DNA of 64,000 nucleotides from the NCBI GenBank assembly GCA_028277515.1, contig JANQGC010000052.1, forward strand, positions 1 through 64,000, read 5' to 3'. Made by a program: the position numbers and the translations under genes. Below, in pieces: positions 59,331-64,000 of the stretch (positions are counted from its first letter, which is position 1; the number at the start of each line of letters is the position of its first letter). Origin of the DNA: Anaerolineae bacterium (GTDB lineage Bacteria; Chloroflexota; Anaerolineae; Promineifilales; Promineifilaceae). Under the pieces are notes generated by a model. It did not search any database, had not been told where the DNA came from, and saw nothing but the letters and a program-made list of their open reading frames with translations.

Positions 59331-60341
59331 ATGTTCAAAAAAATATCCCAACGGACATTTTTGCCCTTAATAATCCTACCGGCACTGGTTGTTACTGCAT
59401 TCAGCTTATATGCTCTCTTGTTTGCCATGGCCACTGCCGCCGCTGAGAGCAAACCCGGTGACACCCTCTATTCCTGGCGTGAATCAGGTCTGGAAATTAA
59501 ACAAACATTGACCTTTGACCCATCCCAACGTGCTGAGATTGATTTGTTGCTCAGCGAGATAGCTGATCAAGACACCGACGGCGTAAATGATGACGGTGAC
59601 ACTTTTCATGGCAATCCCAATGAATGGGCTATCAGCGACAGTGATGACATTGATAACAATGACGACCTGGATGAAGACAATGACGACGTGATTGATAACG
59701 ATGATGTTTTTCCTGATGGACCCAATGAATGGGCTAACATTGATAGCAACCGCACTGATAATAATTCTGACCTGGATGATGACGATGATGCCTTCCCCAA
59801 TAACTCAGACGAAAACAGCACCGATAAAAACGATGGTAATGGCAACAACGACGATAACAATGGCGTGATTGATGACGATGATGTTTTTCCTGATAGTTCC
59901 AGTGAATGGGCTGACATTGATGGTAACCGCACTGATAATAATTCTGACCTGGATGATGAAGATGATACCTTCTCCAATGACTTGGACGAAGACAGCGACA
60001 ACGACGATGATGGTATTGGCAACAACGACGATAACGACGGCGTAAATGATGAAGATGATACCTTCCTCAATGACCCGGATGAAGACAGCGACAACGACGA
60101 CGATGGTATTGGCAACGACAATGATGACAACGCTGGTGTGAATGATGACGATGATGCCTTCCCCGATGACCCAGACGAAGACGGCGACAATAGCAACAAC
60201 GATAATGATTCTGGCGACCACGGAGATTCCGGCGGTGATGAGAATGACAATGACGGGAGTGATGACAATGACGATGGTGATAGCGGTGATGACGACGATG
60301 GCGTCAATGATAGTGACGACGATGACGACGATGATGAATAA
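59331..60341 (+). CDS. Secreted Asp-rich protein with thrombospondin-type-3-like repeats
   Basis: This secreted, extremely acidic protein has 336 residues. It has an N-terminal membrane/signal segment (LPLIILPALVVTAFSLYALLF), a short DUF5667-like motif (KPGDTLYSWRESGLEIKQTLTFDPSQRAE), then ~250 residues of Asp/Asn repeats such as DSDNDDDGIGNNDDNDGVND, the calcium-binding pattern of thrombospondin type 3 repeats. Interspersed FPDGPNEWA-type units recur. Two ~90-base stretches (from about 59699 and 59876) are near-identical, so the gene grows by internal duplication. GAGGAAT supports the start. It probably coats the surface or binds calcium. The reverse frames over this repeat are artefacts. 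Confidence 0.82.
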   Translation: MFKKISQRTFLPLIILPALVVTAFSLYALLFAMATAAAESKPGDTLYSWRESGLEIKQTLTFDPSQRAEIDLLLSEIADQDTDGVNDDGDTFHGNPNEWAISDSDDIDNNDDLDEDNDDVIDNDDVFPDGPNEWANIDSNRTDNNSDLDDDDDAFPNNSDENSTDKNDGNGNNDDNNGVIDDDDVFPDSSSEWADIDGNRTDNNSDLDDEDDTFSNDLDEDSDNDDDGIGNNDDNDGVNDEDDTFLNDPDEDSDNDDDGIGNDNDDNAGVNDDDDAFPDDPDEDGDNSNNDNDSGDHGDSGGDENDNDGSDDNDDGDSGDDDDGVNDSDDDDDDDE

Positions 60342-60406
60342 TCCGGTGAAAGCCAGAAATAACTGATTTTCCCTTTTGGCCAAAATGCAATATTTAGGAA
60401 AAATCT

Positions 60407-61690
60407 ATGCTTTTGCCACCTGATATCGAAATCGCCCGGCGTGACTCAGCTATCCCCGGATTGGGTCTGTTGCTGGACCCTGAAGCCTTTTCCATTGCAT
60501 TGGGAGCGGCATTCCCAGAAGCAAATATAACAACAGTGCGAGCCAGGTATGTGCGCTATAAGCCGGGAACTAACTGCTTGATTGCCTACCGGCTTCAGAG
60601 TGATGGAATGGAAATTGACGTGTACGCAAAAGCATTTCGTGTTGATGCTTTTAGTAAGCTTAGAAAGATGGGCGAACAATTCAAAGCCCACACACCTCTG
60701 GGAACAGGTGGTGCTATTTTAGATGATGTGCTCATCGCTGTGTTCCCTTTCCCGAATGATTACAAATTGAGTACCATGGCTTCTCTAGTTAACAATAAAA
60801 CGCGGCGACGTTTGTTTACTACGGTTTTCCCTGATCAACCCGAATGGTGGGACGCGAAATTGCGTACGCTTCGCTATAAACCCGAACGACGTTATGTTGC
60901 TCAGATTATTACCAGAGAAGGTAAATTAGCACTCCTCAAAGTTTATACCGAAAGCAACTATGCTGCCGCCAATCGTGGCTCTATAGCCTTTGTCTCGCAG
61001 GAACCACTACGAGTGGCACAGCAGCTTGGACACTTCGACAATCATTGCGCTCTTGTCCTGGAATGGTTGCCTGGTTATTCACTCACTGAATCGGCTGTTT
61101 CCCGGTTCGCACTAGATAAAGTTCGTGCTGTTGGCGAAGCTCTGGCTTGCGTTCACGCTCAGAACCCAAAAGGATTGGGGTTTATAAGTCGAGAAATGGA
61201 AGTTAAGGCATTATCAGCGGCGGCGAATGCAGTAACGGCCGTTTATCCCCTTTTGGCAGATAAGGCTCACAACTTGGCCACGCACGTTGCAGAAAGACTA
61301 AAAAGTATACCATTTGATGCGCGTCCTATTCACGGAGATTTTGATACCGACCAGGTGCTTGTTTCTGAAGAGGGAGTCGCTATTCTCGATTTTGACGAAG
61401 CTGCGCTAGGGGATCCTGTTGTTGATCTCGGCTTCTTTGCAGCCCGCCTTGAATGGGCAGCTCTACGCGGCGATCTTTCCATGAGCCAGGCAAAAGCACT
61501 TACAGAGAATCTGCTTGAAGGTTACTGCTTTAAGGCAGGTTGTGATCTGCCTGCACATTTCAGTTTGTATAAAGCCGTAGGTTTGCTGCGTATTGCGCCA
61601 CATCCCTTCCGCAATCGTTTTTCTGATTGGCTTGAACAAACGCAAGCCATATTTGATCAGATTGGAGTGATCATGGAGAAGGATGTATAG
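60407..61690 (+). CDS. APH/choline-kinase-like phosphotransferase
   Basis: This protein of 427 residues has a kinase-like fold. An N-terminal lobe (VRARYVRYKPGTNCLIAYRL; RYKPERRYVAQIITREGKLALLKVY) precedes the catalytic loop PIHGDFDTDQVLV with His309 and Asp311, and the metal-binding VAILDFDEAALGDPVVDLGFF. The RYKPG element resembles the start of the APH half of the GT4 fusion, so the two may act on the same product. AGGA eight to nine bases ahead fixes the ATG. It probably phosphorylates a small molecule or sugar; antibiotic resistance is not implied. It follows the Asp-rich gene by 65 bases. Confidence 0.82.
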   Translation: MLLPPDIEIARRDSAIPGLGLLLDPEAFSIALGAAFPEANITTVRARYVRYKPGTNCLIAYRLQSDGMEIDVYAKAFRVDAFSKLRKMGEQFKAHTPLGTGGAILDDVLIAVFPFPNDYKLSTMASLVNNKTRRRLFTTVFPDQPEWWDAKLRTLRYKPERRYVAQIITREGKLALLKVYTESNYAAANRGSIAFVSQEPLRVAQQLGHFDNHCALVLEWLPGYSLTESAVSRFALDKVRAVGEALACVHAQNPKGLGFISREMEVKALSAAANAVTAVYPLLADKAHNLATHVAERLKSIPFDARPIHGDFDTDQVLVSEEGVAILDFDEAALGDPVVDLGFFAARLEWAALRGDLSMSQAKALTENLLEGYCFKAGCDLPAHFSLYKAVGLLRIAPHPFRNRFSDWLEQTQAIFDQIGVIMEKDV

Positions 61691-61801
61691 TTGCTTCGGC
61701 TTAACTAGCAACAATGATACGGTCGTAATGCGCTTCCACAATGGCCTTGGAAATGGTCAATCTCAATCCGATACCGCTTCCAGGTGACAATACACCGATA
61801 T

Positions 61802-63148
61802 TTAAGCTGCTGATACAGTTGGTTCACCAGGCGATACACCATCAGGATCATTGTAAACAGCACCTTTCGGCAACTGGATAGGACCAGCCAAAAGTGGATC
61901 CTTGGTTTGTTCCATCCATAATTCCAGGTGGTTCCTCATCTCTTTGAGAATATCCCGATAATCCAACCTATCAGCAAGATTACAACTCTCGTTTGGATCA
62001 ACTATTAGATCATACAATTGTTCATCAAAAATCCTCTGCTCCGCCAACCCTCGCGCCATTAAAGCCTCTTTGCTTGGGCTATCGTCAATGTTCGGCAGGA
62101 CGGGTTTTCTACGGCCGTCAAATCGCACGATATACTTCCAGCGTTTGGTGCGTACAGCACGCTGTGGCTCCGGAGACGCATGCACATTAATTTCAGCAAA
62201 CACGGCATCATGAATCTCTTTTTTCGTTCCATTGATTAGTGGTAATAATGAGTCACCTTCCAGCCAGTCCGGTTTTTTAACTTTCAGGAGATCACAAATG
62301 GTGGGAAACAGATCAAGGTGGGATACCATGGCATCCACCACCAACCCACCCTCAAAGCCATTGGGGCCGCGCATAATCAGAAAAACACCAATGCCACTGT
62401 CCGTCAAATTGCACTTCATAGATGGGAAGGCAATGCCGTGATCGGTCGTACAAATAACAAGTGTATTTTCTTTGAAACCCGACGCATCAAGAGTCTCCAA
62501 CACCATACCCATGCTATCATCCAATACCCGGGCGCTCGCCTTGTAAGCCGCCATATCCTCTCGAATAGCCGGAATATCCGGCAGCGGAGTTGGTGGAGAA
62601 CAATAACGCGGATCTTCGTCAATATCAGGTTTATGAAATTCCCTATGGGTTTCATAGAAACCAACGGAGAGAAAAAACGGTTCAGCCGGATTGGATCCTA
62701 AAAACGTCTTTGCCGTCTCCACAATATCTGCAGCGACAGGAGACACTTGAACTGTTTCTTTACTGTTCGCCACAGCTTGCTTCAGGGGCGCTTCCTGTAA
62801 CAAAACAGTGTCATAGCCGATTTCCGCAGCATCCGCCGCGATATGCTGTACCCCAATTAATGTAGACGTGTACCCTACTTTTCGCAGGGTACGCACGATA
62901 TGCGCCCGGTAGTCGTTGATCCCGAAGCCGCGATGAGCGAGACCTAATAGACCATTGCTGTGCGCCGACCGGCCGGTTAACAGCCCAATGCGGCTAGGCG
63001 TGCAAGTAGGGGCAACAGCAAAAGCATTGCGGAACAGCACCCCCTCCTCAGCCAACTTCTGCAAATTTGGCGTGTCGATAGCGTGACCAAAAGGCTGAAT
63101 ATATCGCCCGGTATCATGTGAGTGAAGGTATAAAATATTCGGCTTCAT
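61802..63148 (-). CDS. Sulfatase (formylglycine-dependent)
   Basis: This enzyme hydrolyses sulfate esters or N-sulfates, most like heparan N-sulfatase-type enzymes. Cys49 in CTPSR is the residue converted to formylglycine (CxPSR signature), followed by IGLLTGRSAHSNG. Metal ligands are seen in LYLHSHDTGR near the N-terminus and in VICTTDHGIAF. The length of 448 residues is normal for the SGSH-like group. No signal peptide is visible. ATG overlaps the stop of the Gfo/Idh gene (ATGA), so both act together, perhaps in sulfated sugar breakdown. A formylglycine-generating enzyme gene is not in the window. Confidence 0.9.
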   Translation of the reverse strand: MKPNILYLHSHDTGRYIQPFGHAIDTPNLQKLAEEGVLFRNAFAVAPTCTPSRIGLLTGRSAHSNGLLGLAHRGFGINDYRAHIVRTLRKVGYTSTLIGVQHIAADAAEIGYDTVLLQEAPLKQAVANSKETVQVSPVAADIVETAKTFLGSNPAEPFFLSVGFYETHREFHKPDIDEDPRYCSPPTPLPDIPAIREDMAAYKASARVLDDSMGMVLETLDASGFKENTLVICTTDHGIAFPSMKCNLTDSGIGVFLIMRGPNGFEGGLVVDAMVSHLDLFPTICDLLKVKKPDWLEGDSLLPLINGTKKEIHDAVFAEINVHASPEPQRAVRTKRWKYIVRFDGRRKPVLPNIDDSPSKEALMARGLAEQRIFDEQLYDLIVDPNESCNLADRLDYRDILKEMRNHLELWMEQTKDPLLAGPIQLPKGAVYNDPDGVSPGEPTVSAA

Positions 63149-64000
63149 AAATTATCCATTATCCGAGGTGGAAAGATTTTTTGAGTACATCCGGTTCGAG
63201 CCGCTTTATATGCTGCCAGGATCATTTCTAGAGATTTGCGCCCTTCAACCAAACCGGTAACCGGTTGTTTATCGTTAAGGAGACAGTCGATAAAATGAAG
63301 AGGGCCTTGTTGGTGAAACTCACCCCGCAAAAAAGATGGGGTAGTATCCGACTTTTTCCATGTTCCGCGCTTCTCAGACTGACGATATACTTTTAGGAAT
63401 GGCGGACTGGTGAAATCCATTGAAGCGACATCAATTCCATAGACCAAAGCAGTCCCTTCTGTTCCATAAACTTCCACCGACTCACTTGCCGCCAGGAAAC
63501 CGCCACCGGTAACAATCTCAGCCAGCAAGCCATTGTCATATCTGTACACGGCCATAGCAGTATCTTCAACATCCAAACCTAAACTTCCCTGAGACAAAAA
63601 TGCCGTAACAGAGGATGGCTCACCCAGCAGCCAGAACAAGAAATCCGCAGCATGAATTCCTTCGTCTAGTAGCACTCCACCCCCACATAAATATGGATCA
63701 ATAAACCACTCCTGGCTATCCGCATTCAGAAAGTGGTAGTTAGCATGACGAACCCGAACAGCAGAGATTTTTCCTAGATGTCCACGATGTACCAATTGAA
63801 CCAATTCGTTGTTAATTGGATCAAATCGCTTGGGGAAATTCTGCATGAACGTTATCCCTGCCCTTTTTATTGATGTTTCAATTCGCTCGCAATCTTCAAG
63901 TGTGGCGGCGATTGGTTTTTCGCAAAGGATGTGAACGCCGGCGGCCGCAGCAACTTCGATCAACTCCGCATGTTTGGCCGTTTCGGCCGTAATGCCAACT
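63145..64000 (-). CDS. Gfo/Idh/MocA-family oxidoreductase (5' end outside window)
   Basis: This NAD(P)-dependent sugar or inositol dehydrogenase is cut by the window edge. The visible ~285 residues begin inside the Rossmann domain: VGITAETAKHAELIEVAAAAG runs in frame to the window end, then the active-site motif VHILCEKPIAATLEDCE with the catalytic Lys. The second domain shows LCGGGVLLDEGIHAADFLFWLLG, with the His of the family. Only the N-terminal nucleotide-binding loop is missing. It is coupled to the sulfatase gene through a four-base overlap, in line with a role in catabolism of sulfated carbohydrate. Confidence 0.88.
   Translation of the reverse strand, partial: VGITAETAKHAELIEVAAAAGVHILCEKPIAATLEDCERIETSIKRAGITFMQNFPKRFDPINNELVQLVHRGHLGKISAVRVRHANYHFLNADSQEWFIDPYLCGGGVLLDEGIHAADFLFWLLGEPSSVTAFLSQGSLGLDVEDTAMAVYRYDNGLLAEIVTGGGFLAASESVEVYGTEGTALVYGIDVASMDFTSPPFLKVYRQSEKRGTWKKSDTTPSFLRGEFHQQGPLHFIDCLLNDKQPVTGLVEGRKSLEMILAAYKAARTGCTQKIFPPRIMDNL

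Noticed and set aside
59690..60340. Regular repeats that at first glance resemble a CRISPR array
   Set aside because: Repeats are in-frame coding Asp/Asn units of varying length without unique spacers, and no cas genes are present.
59606..60383. Long minus-strand open frames rich in Ser or in Ile/Val over the Asp repeat
   Set aside because: They are the complement of GAT/GAC repeat codons; the plus-strand frame has a ribosome binding site, signal peptide and known repeat pattern.
60407..61690. APH-like protein as an antibiotic-resistance gene
   Set aside because: The fold is broad and the context is glycan assembly, with a similar kinase half fused to a glycosyltransferase; no resistance-specific residues can be claimed.

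Overview
The window looks like a chromosomal segment of a Chloroflexota bacterium, probably Anaerolineae-like. This is an inference from gene content: a SARP/BTAD-AAA-TPR regulator, multi-membrane sensors with an FYRKKYD-type linker, a SpoIIE phosphatase fused to an anti-sigma kinase, a sigma/TPR-CHAT/subtilase block, GT4-APH fusions and MutS2. Base composition is mixed: roughly even GC in the first 30 kb, visibly AT-richer from 43 to 61 kb. The palindrome ACGGCCGT recurs at least 24 times where about one copy is expected by chance. No rRNA, tRNA, CRISPR array, transposase or phage gene was recognised.

Layout. (1) 0.1-11 kb: minus-strand housekeeping genes: malate dehydrogenase, a TrmH-type RNA methyltransferase, a YcaQ-type glycosylase, a PHP phosphoesterase, a MoeA fused to a periplasmic-binding-like domain, rlmH, a TPR protein, a HAD hydrolase and mutS2. 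(2) 11-16 kb: a Wzt-like ABC ATPase, a polytopic glycosyltransferase-like protein, a CrtI-like oxidoreductase and an unknown protein. (3) 16-25.6 kb: a signalling region with two STAS proteins, a GAF-PP2C-HATPase protein, two membrane sensor-like proteins plus the relict tail of a third, a diheme cytochrome c, a small membrane protein and a large BTAD regulator. A CGTTACGA-type motif recurs in its intergenic gaps. (4) 25.6-29.5 kb: a secreted lipoprotein, a GT2 glycosyltransferase and a small gene interrupted by one nonsense codon.

(5) 29.4-43.1 kb: twelve tightly packed minus-strand genes forming two tandem cassettes. Each has an energy-coupling-factor type module (S, T and a double ATPase) and a heterodimeric pair of exporter-fold ABC half-transporters. 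A divergent MFS exporter follows. The composition recalls siderophore/metallophore uptake loci (YbtPQ/IrtAB-like half-transporters), but the substrate is not shown by the sequence. (6) 45.5-51.3 kb: an ECF-like sigma factor, a protein with a carboxypeptidase-regulatory-like tail, a TPR-CHAT (caspase-like) protease with its His-Cys dyad, and a secreted subtilase with a poly-Asp segment. (7) 51.6-61.7 kb: three glycosyltransferases (one fused to an APH kinase domain), an ABC exporter, a TPR protein, an Asp-rich thrombospondin-type-3-like secreted protein and a second APH-like protein. (8) 61.8-64 kb: a sulfatase and a truncated Gfo/Idh/MocA oxidoreductase.

The strongest candidate for something undescribed is the link between regions 6 and 7. 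A sequence TCGTGTATTT (one variant TCATGTATTT), in three of four cases followed 14 bases later by an AT-rich CATAT/TATAT block, lies upstream of four plus-strand genes or operons. These are the sigma-associated CHAT operon, two glycosyltransferase units and the Asp-rich secreted protein. This suggests one regulon, possibly driven by the local sigma factor, joining a caspase-like protease, a secreted subtilase and cell-surface glycan/export genes. A second theme is a set of palindromic elements sitting directly at the 3' ends of minus-strand genes.
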